64,000 bases of DNA from the NCBI GenBank assembly GCA_046726215.1, contig JBKPAA010000017.1:1-64000 (forward strand). The letters are read 5' to 3'. Positions 25,305 to 34,028 of the stretch are shown here, in pieces. The translations under genes and the position numbers were made by a program. Source of the DNA: DASQUK01 sp046726215 (GTDB lineage: Bacteria; Actinomycetota; Acidimicrobiia; Acidimicrobiales; VFJN01). Position 1 is the first letter of the stretch. Every line of letters starts with the position of its first letter. Under the pieces are notes generated by a model that saw only the letters and a program-made list of their open reading frames with translations, was not told the origin of the DNA and made no database searches.

Positions 25305-26099
25305 TCAGGCAGTTGGCTCGAGCCGCCAGCGACTGCCGTCGCGTCGGATGGTTCCGCCGCCGGGCGCTTCGAACAGGGGCCCGATCAGCAGCATGCCCTC
25401 GCGCTCACAGCGCTCGAGCAGCGCACGCCTCGTCACCCGCACCGCCTGGGGGTCGTGGTCGAGGTCGGCGGCGTCGGGATTGGCGATCTGTGCCGGATGC
25501 AGGAACAGGTGCCCGACGACGACGGCTGCGGGCGGGTCGCCGACGTACACGCCAAAGTGACCCGGGTTGTGGCCCGGCAGGGCGTCGAGCACGACACCGG
25601 GCGCGGGTTGGGTGCGCTCGTCGTAACGGTCGAGTAGCCCGGCGCGCTCGACATCGAGGAGCCCCTCGGCACCAGAGCGGTGACCATCGGCCAGGGCGGT
25701 CATCTCGGCGCCCGGTACGAGGTACCGGGCGTGTCGGAACGCCGGCGCGCCGGTCGCGGGGTCGACGTTCGCTCCCACGCCGTCGATGTGCGAGTTGATC
25801 ACGATGTCGACCTCGTCGGCCCGCCAACCGGCCGCGGCGAGCGCCTCCAGGCGCGGCGGGAACCGCCCCGGATCATCGAACGCCAGCCAGGGATCGACGA
25901 TCACCGTGTAGGCGTCGTTGGCGATCACGGTGGCACTCGAGCCGACGCGGAGCGCCCAGTCATCGGTGACGAACCTCGGGTGGAGCCACTCCGAGCGCCG
26001 CAGGGTCGCCCTGGTCGCTTCGTCCTGAGGAAGCACGAGCTCGAAGCCGGGATCGGGGACCCGGGTGATCGTCCAGCCGTCGACCTGCCAGCGCTGCAC
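25305..26099 (-). CDS. Metallo-beta-lactamase fold protein with degenerate metal site
   Basis: A 264-residue MBL-fold protein, closest in layout to lactonase-type members. The usual HxHxDH motif is replaced by NSHIDGVGAN: two residues are missing and the last His is Gly. The later PGHNPGH is intact, but the metal-bridging Asp of GDvxhhPxQ is His in GHLFLHPAQ. It probably binds metal differently or not at all. GTG 26099 start. It is in line with SppA upstream (97 bp). Confidence 0.8.
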   Translation of the reverse strand: MQRWQVDGWTITRVPDPGFELVLPQDEATRATLRRSEWLHPRFVTDDWALRVGSSATVIANDAYTVIVDPWLAFDDPGRFPPRLEALAAAGWRADEVDIVINSHIDGVGANVDPATGAPAFRHARYLVPGAEMTALADGHRSGAEGLLDVERAGLLDRYDERTQPAPGVVLDALPGHNPGHFGVYVGDPPAAVVVGHLFLHPAQIANPDAADLDHDPQAVRVTRRALLERCEREGMLLIGPLFEAPGGGTIRRDGSRWRLEPTA

Positions 26100-26196
26100 G
26101 ACCAGACGCTACGGGATCCCGCCGGCCGCTGTCGGCACCGGGCGCAACGTCTACACGCTCAGCCTGGCCACCTGAGACCGAGCGCCGCAGGCCCGC

Positions 26197-27933
26197 TCAC
26201 CATGCGAGGTGGTGTTCGGCGGGGAGCATCAGGGGCCCGTACCTCGACAGACCCAGGCGTGTTGCCAGGTCGACGAACGGTCCCCACGCCTCGACATGGA
26301 AGACGGCGCGTGCCGCGGCGGGATCCTCGCTCGAGTGCGCGGGGCGCAGCCGGCTGGCCACCGGCAAGCGCGGGTAGACGCGGGCGTCGAGCTCGTCGGA
26401 CGGCGGAAGGCCGGCCCGCTGTCGCGCCACGTCCAGCGCCGCCCGCAGGCCACCCAGCTCGTCGACGAGGTCCCGCTCCTTGGCGTCGGCACCGGTCCAG
26501 ACGCGACCCCTGGCGATGTCGTGGACGCGGTCGCGGGACAGCCCGCGACCGTCGGCGACCTTGGCCGTGAAGTCGTCGTAGATCCGGTCGAGCCAGACGT
26601 TGAGCCGCTCCCATTCCTCCTCGGTGAACGCCCGGAGTGGCGAGAACATCAGCCCGTGCCTGCCCCCTGCGACCCCTTCGTGGCCGATGCCGAGCCGGTC
26701 GACCAGCCCGTCGACCACGTGCTTGCCGGACACCACGCCGATCGAGCCGGTCAGCGTCCCCGGCTCGGCAAGGATGACGTCCGCCCCCATCGAGACGAAA
26801 TACCCGCCGGACGCCGCCACGTCGCCCATCGACACCACTACCGGCTTGCCGGCCTGCCTGCTCACGGCAACCTGGCGCCAGATGGCGTCGGACGCCACGT
26901 ACGAGCCACCGGGGCTGACGACCCGTAGGACGATCGCCTTCACGTCGTCGGCCTTGGTCGCCGACCGCAGCGCGGCCGCCACGGTCTCCGCCCCTGCGGT
27001 CATTCCCAGCACGGGCTGACGGCGGCTCCTGCCGAGATGGATCGGTCCGGTCACGTGCACCAGGGCCACGGTGTCCGGCGGCGGCGTCGTGACGCGTGTC
27101 GACAGCTGAGCCAGCTTCGACCGGCGGTAGCGGCCGAGGAACTGCAAGACCACGTCGGCGCCGGTCCGGGCCCGAACCGCGGCGTAGACGTCGTCGCGGT
27201 AGCCGAGATGGTCGACGAGGCCGGCCTCGAGAGCCTCGCTGGCGAGGAGCGGCGCGCGGTCGATCAGGTCCGTCACGCGGTCCTGGTCGAGGCTGCGGTT
27301 TGCGGCGATGGTCGCCACGAGTTGCTCCATCACCGACTCCACGACCCGCTCCGTCGCCTCCCGGTGAGGGGCGGTGAACTGTCGTTCGGTGAACAGGTTG
27401 GCGGCGTTCTTGTATTCGTGACGTTGGGCGATCTGGGGCGTGATCCCGGCTTTGTCGAGGGCGCCCCGCAGGAAGGGCACCTCGGCGGCGACCCCGGTCA
27501 GGCCCAGGTCGCCGGACGGCTGCAGCCAAACCTCGTCGAAGCTCGTCGCCAGGGAGTAGGCGATGCTGGCGTTGCCGAACTCCCCGAAGGTCTCGGCCCA
27601 AGCGACCGCGATCTTGCCGTGGTCGCGGAGGTCTCGGACCGCGTCGTCCAGCTCCTGGGCCTGCGCGAGCCCCACCGGCGACCCCGACCCGCCCAGCTTG
27701 ACCACCAGTGCCCGGACCCGGCGATCGCGCGCCGCCCGGTGCAGGCCCTGCAGGACCGTCCGCAGCGGCGCGTGGCGGCGGGCGAGCACCGCCCCGACCG
27801 GGTCCTGCGGCATTTCCTCCATGAGCGGCTCGGTGAGATCGAGCTCGAGCATGAGGTCCGCGGTTCGCCGCCGCCGCGCCTCCTCGATCCCGGTGACCAC
27901 CGTTCCGGCTGCGTGCTTGGCTCGGGGCAGCAT
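26197..27933 (-). CDS. sppA: Signal peptide peptidase SppA, 67K type
   Basis: A 578-residue tandem-repeat serine protease with a Ser/Lys dyad. The N-terminal half supplies Lys175 (HEYKNAANLF) and the C-terminal half the nucleophile Ser375 (GDVAASGGYFV), with EPGTLTGSIGVVSGK after it. Its role is degradation of remnant signal peptides. E. coli SppA has an N-terminal transmembrane helix, but none is evident in the first 60 residues here, so it may be soluble or peripheral. ATG 27933. Confidence 0.88.
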   Translation of the reverse strand: MLPRAKHAAGTVVTGIEEARRRRTADLMLELDLTEPLMEEMPQDPVGAVLARRHAPLRTVLQGLHRAARDRRVRALVVKLGGSGSPVGLAQAQELDDAVRDLRDHGKIAVAWAETFGEFGNASIAYSLATSFDEVWLQPSGDLGLTGVAAEVPFLRGALDKAGITPQIAQRHEYKNAANLFTERQFTAPHREATERVVESVMEQLVATIAANRSLDQDRVTDLIDRAPLLASEALEAGLVDHLGYRDDVYAAVRARTGADVVLQFLGRYRRSKLAQLSTRVTTPPPDTVALVHVTGPIHLGRSRRQPVLGMTAGAETVAAALRSATKADDVKAIVLRVVSPGGSYVASDAIWRQVAVSRQAGKPVVVSMGDVAASGGYFVSMGADVILAEPGTLTGSIGVVSGKHVVDGLVDRLGIGHEGVAGGRHGLMFSPLRAFTEEEWERLNVWLDRIYDDFTAKVADGRGLSRDRVHDIARGRVWTGADAKERDLVDELGGLRAALDVARQRAGLPPSDELDARVYPRLPVASRLRPAHSSEDPAAARAVFHVEAWGPFVDLATRLGLSRYGPLMLPAEHHLAW

Positions 27934-28029
27934 GGTTCGAGGCTACGGCCCGTGCGGCCGGCCGGCGCCGTCGGCACCGTCCGAGGCGGGGATCCGGTCC
28001 CGCCACAGTGCCGTCCGGCCTCCGTCCGT

Positions 28030-28899
28030 TCAAGGGCGGCCGGCCGCCTCCCATGCGACGTGCGTGGCGTACACCCTCGCCCACAGGGCGTCCCAGGCCC
28101 GACCGTCGACGGCCGTGAGATCGAGGCCGAACAGGCTGCCGAGGACATCGGCCAGCTCGGCCCTGGTCGTGAGCGTCGACTCGGACGCACGGTCCCCGAT
28201 CCGCTTGAAGGCCAGACCCCGCAGGATGTCGACGCCGGACGCATCACGCCGCTGTGCGGTCATGACCCTCACGAACCCCGAGTCCGGCGACGTCGACAGC
28301 CATGCGTGGCGTTCGGCGAAGGCTTCCATCCCGGCAGGCGCCGATCGCCAGGACATGCCGGCGAATCCGCCCGCGGGGTCGTGCGTGAGGTGCCAGTCAC
28401 CGACGGAATCCGGTGTCTCGTCGAGGACGAATTCGAACGGCGGTTGGCGGTAGGTGCCGGCAACCAGGGGGAGGGGTTCGTGCAAGGCATCGCCCAGGCC
28501 GGCGTCGACGTACCAGGCTCCGTCGGGGTTCGCCTCCGTCGGCAGGCCCTGGACCGTCAGGACCAGGTGATTGGTCATCGTGTCCTCGGTCGGGCCCCCC
28601 GGCCCGTGCACGCCACCGACGTGGCGCGACACGTCGTAGTCGAGGGATCGAAGCAGCTCCCCGAAGGCGCCGTTGAGGTGATAGCAGTAGCCGCCTCGCC
28701 CCCGGTTTGCGATGCGGGCCACCGACTCATGGCCGCCGATGCCCCAGCGCTCGCCGAGGTGGATCCACAGCGTCTCGTACGGCACCCGCTCGACGTGTGC
28801 CCGGTGCAGCCTGAACAACGCCTCCGCCGCGGGCGGGTCGGCGTCCAAGCCGAGTCTGGCCAGGTACGCGTCCCGTACAGAAGGGGTTATGGCGGTCAT
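28030..28899 (-). CDS. nat: Arylamine N-acetyltransferase
   Basis: A 289-residue NAT with the complete catalytic triad: Cys72 in RGGYCYHLN, His111 in TNHLVL and Asp132 in YVDAGLGD. It transfers acyl groups from acyl-CoA (propionyl-CoA in several actinobacteria) to arylamines; in mycobacteria NAT belongs to a sterol-catabolism operon. Here it is 8 bp downstream of a VOC gene, suggesting a two-gene operon. ATG 28899. Confidence 0.9.
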   Translation of the reverse strand: MTAITPSVRDAYLARLGLDADPPAAEALFRLHRAHVERVPYETLWIHLGERWGIGGHESVARIANRGRGGYCYHLNGAFGELLRSLDYDVSRHVGGVHGPGGPTEDTMTNHLVLTVQGLPTEANPDGAWYVDAGLGDALHEPLPLVAGTYRQPPFEFVLDETPDSVGDWHLTHDPAGGFAGMSWRSAPAGMEAFAERHAWLSTSPDSGFVRVMTAQRRDASGVDILRGLAFKRIGDRASESTLTTRAELADVLGSLFGLDLTAVDGRAWDALWARVYATHVAWEAAGRP

Positions 28900-28907
28900 G
28901 CCCCTGA

Positions 28908-29285
28908 CTACCCGGCCGGCGCACGCCGATGGGCGATCTGGAACACGTTCCCGAACGGATCGCGAACCATCGCCCGGCGGTCGCCGTACGGGGTGTCGAG
29001 TGGCTGCTCCACGCTCTCAGCCCCGGCGTCGAGCGCCTTGCGGTACGTGCTGTCCGCATCGTCGACATAGACGTAGAGGAACGCGGGGAACGGCTCACGC
29101 TCGGCCGCCGACGTCACCATCATGAGCGAGTCGCCAATGCGGATCTCGGCCGGCCTCCCAGGATGGATGTCGCCGGCGGCGTCGAACACCGTGCGCAGGA
29201 AGTCGACCTCCGCCTCGGCGTCGGCGACGACCATGCGGGGCGTCACCGAGTGGAAGCCCGGCGGTCGATGGCGGGGGGTGGTCAC
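28908..29285 (-). CDS. VOC (glyoxalase/bleomycin resistance) family protein, PhnB-like
   Basis: A 125-residue VOC protein with one beta-alpha-beta-beta-beta pair: VTPRMVVADAEAEVDFL, IRIGDSLMMV, YVYVDDADSTYRKAL, and the C-terminal YGDRRAMVRDPFGNVFQIA. This C-terminal signature is typical of the PhnB-like subgroup, often of unknown ligand. GTG 29285 start. It precedes nat by 8 bp. Confidence 0.83.
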   Translation of the reverse strand: MTTPRHRPPGFHSVTPRMVVADAEAEVDFLRTVFDAAGDIHPGRPAEIRIGDSLMMVTSAAEREPFPAFLYVYVDDADSTYRKALDAGAESVEQPLDTPYGDRRAMVRDPFGNVFQIAHRRAPAG

Positions 29286-29457
29286 GGGCTCACTCTGTCA
29301 CTCGAGCCAGTGCGGTGGCGCGGGGACGAGTTGTCGGCGCTCCGGAAGCCTGGTGATGATGGGCGCGTGGGGCATGGGCGCGTTCCTCTCGCTGACGTCG
29401 GTCCGTGTAGACGGCGGTCCGGGCGCAGACTCATCGGTGGCCCGATGGCCGGGAATC

Positions 29458-29907
29458 ATGGATCTGGACCAGGCTGACGAGGGCCGGCGTCGTCGATTGG
29501 CACGCGCGTCGTCGCTGGCCCTAGGCGCGACGGAGTACGCGGACGTGCCGGCCGACGTCGTCGCCGAGCTGCGCTCGGTGTGCCTCGGGCTGCCGGAGGC
29601 CGCCGAAAAACAGGCCTGGGCCGGCACGCAATGGCGAATCCGCGACCGGATGTTCGCTCACGTCCTCGCGATCGACTTCGCGGACGGGCCGGTCACGGTG
29701 GTGACGTTCCGATCGTCGGGCCCCGAGCTCGACGCACTCCGGCGCGCGGGCCATCCGTTCTTCCGGCCCGCGTGGGGGGCCAACCTCGTGGGCATGGTGC
29801 TCGACACGGGTGTCAACTGGGACGAGGTCACCGAGCTTCTCGTCGAGAGCTACTGCGTCCTCGCCCCACGGAAGCTGGTCGAGCAGATCGACCGTCCAAC
29901 CGACTGA
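29458..29907 (+). CDS. MmcQ/YjbR-family protein
   Basis: A 149-residue protein with the YjbR/CyaY-like fold: LRSVCLGLPEAAEKQAWAGTQWRIRDRMFAHV, then a VGMVLDTGVNWDEVTELLVESY C-terminus. The family is a DNA-binding-like double-wing fold of unknown function. ATG 29458 was chosen; the frame is open further upstream but composition there is not coding-like. It is divergent from the VOC/nat operon with a 172-bp gap in which I see no clear motif. Confidence 0.75.
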   Translation: MDLDQADEGRRRRLARASSLALGATEYADVPADVVAELRSVCLGLPEAAEKQAWAGTQWRIRDRMFAHVLAIDFADGPVTVVTFRSSGPELDALRRAGHPFFRPAWGANLVGMVLDTGVNWDEVTELLVESYCVLAPRKLVEQIDRPTD

Positions 29908-29947
29908 CCGGTGCCTGCAGGCGCCCTCGCGACGTGCTCTCCACATT

Positions 29948-29977
29948 TAGTCAGAGTCCATATCCCTCGCCTACGAT
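29948..29977 (+). promoter_or_regulatory. Housekeeping-type promoter of the acyl-CoA dehydrogenase pair
   Basis: TAGTCA (29948-29953, 4/6 match to TTGACA) and TACGAT (29972-29977) are separated by 18 bases, in an AT-richer stretch 35 bp before ATG 30012. Confidence 0.45.
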
Positions 29978-30011
29978 CCCGAGGCCGCGTCGAGTTGCAC
30001 GGGGAGGACCC

Positions 30012-32171
30012 ATGGCCATCGCCATCACTGACGCCCACCGCGAGCTGGCCGACGTGGCCCGTTCGTTCCTGCAGGGCGAGAAGGCGAGGGCGGCGGCGAG
30101 GGCGCTACTCGATGCTCACGACGAGGGCCTGCCGGGGTTCTGGGGCTCGATGGCCGAGCTGGGATGGATGGGGCTCCACGTCCCGGAGCGCTACGGGGGT
30201 TCGGGGTATGGCCTGCCCGAGCTCGTGGTCGTCATCGAGGCGCTCGGGCGGGCCGTGGCGCCCGGGCCCTTCCTGCCGACCGCCGTCCTGTCGGCGGTCA
30301 TCGCCGACGGCGGTTCCGACGATCAACGCGTCCGCCTGCTGCCGGGGTTGGCCGACGGCTCCATCGTCGCCGGCTTCGGGCTCGGCGGATCGCTGGCGAT
30401 CGACGACGACGTGGTCAGCGGCGACGCCGGAATCGTGCTGGGCGCCGGCACGGCCGACGTCCTGGGCCTGGCCGTCGGTGAGGACGTCGTGGTCGTGCCG
30501 CGCGCCGCGGCGGGCGTGGTCGTGGCGGCGAGCGGCAACCTCGATCCGACCCGCCGATCGGCGCGGGTCCGGCTCAACGGCGTCGGGCTGAACGCGGTCA
30601 CCGTCCTTTACGGACGGCGTTCACGGGCTCTCGCCCTTGCCCGTACGCTCGCCGCCGCCGAGGCATCGGGCGGCGCCCAGGAGTGCGTAGAGATGGCCAC
30701 TGATTACGCCAAGGCTCGCGAGCAGTTCGGGAGGGTCATCGGCACCTACGGCCCGGTCAAGCACCATTGCGCCAACATGCTCGTCGCCGCCGAGCTGGCC
30801 ACCGCCGCCACGTGGGACGCAGCCCGAGCCGCCTCTGGCGACCCCCGGCAGTTCGCCCTGGCCAGCGCAGTCGCGGCCACGCAGGCGCTTCCCGCCTATG
30901 TCGCCAACGCGCAGCTCAACATCCAGGTTCACGGTGGCATCGGTTTCACCTGGGAACACGATGCGCACATGCTGCTGCGACGCGCGGCGGCGCTGGCGGC
31001 GCTGTTCGAGCCCGGGGCGGCCGCGGAGGACTTGGCGCGGATCGCCGACGCCGGGGTGACCCGCCGGATGGACCTCGAGCTTCCACCCGAGGCGGACGCC
31101 ATCCGCGATGACGTGCGGGCGTTGGCCGCGGAGGTTGCGGCGCTGCCGCCCCAGCAACAGCGTTCGCGGCTGATCGAGACGGGGCTGGCCATGCCCCATT
31201 GGCCGCGGCCCTGGGGCCGTGCCGCCACTGCGGTCGAGCAGATCGTCATCGACCAGGAGCTCGACCGGGCCGCTGTCGAGCGGCCGCAGTACGGCATCAC
31301 CGCCTGGATCACGCTGACCCTGATCCAGCACGCCAGTCCCGACCAGGTGGAACGGTGGGTGGGTCCCAGCCTCCAGGGAGACCTGGTGTGGTGCCAGCTG
31401 TTCAGCGAGCCCAACGCGGGATCCGACGCCGCCGGCATCCGCACGCGGGGGACGCGGGTCGAGGGGGGATGGCGGGTGAGCGGCCAGAAGGTGTGGACCA
31501 GCGGTGCCCAGTCCTGCCATCGCGGCCTGGCGACCGTGCGCACCGATCCGGACGCCCCCAAGCACGCCGGCATCACGATGATGGTCATCGACATGCAGGC
31601 CGAGGGCGTCGATGTCCGTCCCCTGCGCGAGGCGTCGGGGGGCGCGTTGTTCAACGAGGTCTTCTTCGACGAGGTGTTCGTTCCCGACGACGATGTCGTG
31701 GGGCCCGTGAACGGCGGCTGGACGGTCGCCCGGTCCACGCTCGGGAACGAGCGGATCAGCATCGGCGGCGGCCAGGGCGTCGGGGGCGGCGGCTTCCTTC
31801 TGGACGTCTACCGGCAGCGCCAGGATGCCGTCGCCGGCGCCGGGCGAATCGTGGGCCGGCTGCTGGCCGAAGAGCAGACGATGCGCGTGCTCAACCTGCG
31901 GCGGGCCGAGCGGGCGGTCGCAGGGGACGAACCGGGCCCCGAGGGAAACGTGACCAAGCTCCTCAGCGCCGAGCACGCGCAGCGGGTTGCCGACGCCGGG
32001 CTGGCCATCCTCGGGGCGGACGTGGCCCTGGCGGAGGGTCTCGGTGGTCGTGTCGGGGCGGCGCTCGTCTTCAGCCGCGCCCTGTCGATCGCGGGCGGCA
32101 CCTCCGAGATCACCCGCAACCAGATCGGCGAGCGCATCCTCGGCCTGCCCCGGGATCCCCTGGTCAGGTGA
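30012..32171 (+). CDS. Fused (two-domain) acyl-CoA dehydrogenase
   Basis: A 719-residue protein made of two acyl-CoA dehydrogenase units, as in long mycobacterial FadE proteins. The first unit (about 1-350) has a shortened middle beta domain but a full C-terminal helical domain (YAKAREQFGRVIGTYGPVKHH, QVHGGIGFTWEHDAHMLLRR). The second (about 360-719) is complete: QLFSEPNAGSDAAG, GQKVWTSGA, FFDEVFVPDDDVVG and GGTSEITRNQIGERILGLPR. FAD-dependent alpha/beta desaturation of acyl-CoA is expected, possibly for bulky substrates. ATG 30012 follows GGGGAGG. Confidence 0.88.
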   Translation: MAIAITDAHRELADVARSFLQGEKARAAARALLDAHDEGLPGFWGSMAELGWMGLHVPERYGGSGYGLPELVVVIEALGRAVAPGPFLPTAVLSAVIADGGSDDQRVRLLPGLADGSIVAGFGLGGSLAIDDDVVSGDAGIVLGAGTADVLGLAVGEDVVVVPRAAAGVVVAASGNLDPTRRSARVRLNGVGLNAVTVLYGRRSRALALARTLAAAEASGGAQECVEMATDYAKAREQFGRVIGTYGPVKHHCANMLVAAELATAATWDAARAASGDPRQFALASAVAATQALPAYVANAQLNIQVHGGIGFTWEHDAHMLLRRAAALAALFEPGAAAEDLARIADAGVTRRMDLELPPEADAIRDDVRALAAEVAALPPQQQRSRLIETGLAMPHWPRPWGRAATAVEQIVIDQELDRAAVERPQYGITAWITLTLIQHASPDQVERWVGPSLQGDLVWCQLFSEPNAGSDAAGIRTRGTRVEGGWRVSGQKVWTSGAQSCHRGLATVRTDPDAPKHAGITMMVIDMQAEGVDVRPLREASGGALFNEVFFDEVFVPDDDVVGPVNGGWTVARSTLGNERISIGGGQGVGGGGFLLDVYRQRQDAVAGAGRIVGRLLAEEQTMRVLNLRRAERAVAGDEPGPEGNVTKLLSAEHAQRVADAGLAILGADVALAEGLGGRVGAALVFSRALSIAGGTSEITRNQIGERILGLPRDPLVR

Positions 32172-32240
32172 GCCGCCGGTGCTCCTGGGGCTGATGTCAG
32201 GCGGCCGGCTGATTGCCACCCATTGCGGGGAGGTCCCGGC

Positions 32241-33536
32241 ATGACGGCGGTATCGGAGAGCGACCTCGACGTCGTTCTGGGCGAGTTGGGCGAGTGGCTG
32301 GAAGCCAACTGGGACGCGGAGCTGTCGCTGGGCGAGTGGTGGCAACGGCTTGGTGCGTCGGGATGGGCGCAACCACATTGGCCTCGGGAGTGGTACGGAC
32401 GCGGGTTGCCGCGCGCGCACGCGCCGGCGGTGTCGCGGGCGATCGCACGCTTCGGCGCCGTCCCTGGCCCGGCCGGGTTCGCCACGGGGATGGCCGGTCC
32501 CACGCTGCTCGTCCACGGCACCGACGACCAGAAGCGCCGGCATCTGCCGGGGATGGTCACCGGCCGCGATGGGTTCTGCCAACTGTTCAGCGAACCGAAC
32601 GCCGGATCCGACCTTGCGGGACTGCAGACCACCGCGGTGCTGGACGGCGACGACTGGGTCGTAAACGGTCAGAAGGTCTGGACGTCCGGCGGCCACTTCG
32701 CCAACAAGGCGATGCTGGTCGCGAGGACGAACATGGACGTGCCCAAGCACGCCGGGATCTCCTACTTCCTCATCCGCATGGACCAGCCCGGCATCGAGGT
32801 TCGTCCCCTACGGGAGATGACCGGCCGGAACTTCTTCAACGAGGTGTTCATCACCGATGCCCGCGTGCCCGTCGACGATCTGATCGGTGGCGAGGGCGAG
32901 GGGTGGAGGGTGGCCAACACGACGCTGGCGTTCGAACGGGCGCTCTCGGGTGGCGGGGGGGCGACCACGACGGCGAGGTCGGGGCCGATCGCGGGCGACC
33001 TCGACGTCCGTGCCGGCGACTTCGTCAGCGCCCGGCACACGGCGCCATCGGTTGCGGCGCGGTCCGGGGGCTGGCGCCGGCTCGTGGACCTGGCACGCGA
33101 GGTGGGGCGCAACGGCGATCCGCTGGTTCGCCAGGGTCTGGCCCGGCTGTACACGTGGGAGCGGCTCCTGGTGCTGACCGGCCGGCGGGCCCGCGCCCTC
33201 CAGGAGTCGGGCCGCGAGCTGCCCGGTCTCCCGAACCTCAGCAAGATGGCCCAGAACCATGCGGTCCGGCTGGGCCGCGAGCTGACCTTCGAGGTGTTGC
33301 AGGCCGCCGGGATGCTCCACGGCTACGACCCCCGGTCCGTGGCTGCCACCGAGGCCGTGGTCGGGATCGCCGGTCTCGGTGACCTGATCGAGAGCGCACT
33401 GTTCGCCCAGGGGCCACCGATCTACGGCGGGTCCGACCAGATCCAGCACAACATCGTTGGCGAACGCGTGCTCGAGCTGCCCCGCGAGCCCAAGACCGAT
33501 CGGGATGTGCCGTTCCGGGACCTGCCCAAGAACTGA
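32241..33536 (+). CDS. Acyl-CoA dehydrogenase
   Basis: A 431-residue single-unit dehydrogenase closely resembling the second half of the preceding fused protein (CQLFSEPNAGSDLAG, NGQKVWTSGG, REMTGRNFFNEVF, then IYGGSDQIQHNIVGERVLELPR). ATG 32241 has GGGGAGG nearby and lies 69 bp downstream, so both are one operon. Actinobacterial FadE pairs often form heterotetramers on sterol side chains or branched acyl-CoAs, which may apply here. Confidence 0.87.
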   Translation: MTAVSESDLDVVLGELGEWLEANWDAELSLGEWWQRLGASGWAQPHWPREWYGRGLPRAHAPAVSRAIARFGAVPGPAGFATGMAGPTLLVHGTDDQKRRHLPGMVTGRDGFCQLFSEPNAGSDLAGLQTTAVLDGDDWVVNGQKVWTSGGHFANKAMLVARTNMDVPKHAGISYFLIRMDQPGIEVRPLREMTGRNFFNEVFITDARVPVDDLIGGEGEGWRVANTTLAFERALSGGGGATTTARSGPIAGDLDVRAGDFVSARHTAPSVAARSGGWRRLVDLAREVGRNGDPLVRQGLARLYTWERLLVLTGRRARALQESGRELPGLPNLSKMAQNHAVRLGRELTFEVLQAAGMLHGYDPRSVAATEAVVGIAGLGDLIESALFAQGPPIYGGSDQIQHNIVGERVLELPREPKTDRDVPFRDLPKN

Positions 33537-33566
33537 CAACACAAAACTGGCGCCGCTCGAGTGCCT

Positions 33567-33977
33567 CTACGGGTGGAGCCGGAGCCTGTCGAGGGCCTTG
33601 TCGACCGACCGGCGGTCGCCGGCAACGGCGAAGCCGGCCAGGCTGAGGTCCTCGGTCGCCACGGCTGCGACGGCAGCCCGATTGTCGATGTCGTTGCCGG
33701 TGGTGAACAGCTCGTCCGTGTAGACGGCGACGACGAGCCCCCGTGCCCTCGCCCTGTCGAAGGCACGGCGCAGCTGCCCCGCCCCGGCGGCGAACACGAG
33801 GACCGGGACCCCGAACATCGGGTGGTACTTCACCCCGGACGCATCCTCGTAGACGCGGCCGATCATTTCGGGCGCCGAGGTTCCGATGCCACTCGCGACG
33901 AACGCGGTGACGTTGAGCTTCTGCCAGGTCTCCAGGTCGTCCCGGACCACCACTGCGATCTTCGTGTCGTCTGCCAC
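33567..33977 (-). CDS. DUF2000 family protein
   Basis: A 136-residue protein with the DUF2000 layout: KIAVVVRDDLETWQKLNVTAF at the N-terminus, a YHPMFGVPVLVF core and VYTDELFTTGNDIDNRA towards the end. The fold is related to peptidyl-tRNA hydrolase 2-like proteins; the biochemical role is not known. GTG 33977 is used; the frame stays open upstream into the AraC gene but cannot be coding there. It is divergent from an AraC regulator by 51 bp, so probably that regulator's target. Confidence 0.8.
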   Translation of the reverse strand: MADDTKIAVVVRDDLETWQKLNVTAFVASGIGTSAPEMIGRVYEDASGVKYHPMFGVPVLVFAAGAGQLRRAFDRARARGLVVAVYTDELFTTGNDIDNRAAVAAVATEDLSLAGFAVAGDRRSVDKALDRLRLHP

Positions 33978-34028
33978 GCCAGCAATCCCACTGCCGGGCC
34001 TCCGACCAGGTCTTGTACATTTTTCGCG

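Noticed and set aside
30621..32750. 709-codon minus-strand open frame opposite the acyl-CoA dehydrogenases
   Set aside because: Antisense shadow of strongly conserved coding sequence with normal third-position GC on the plus strand.
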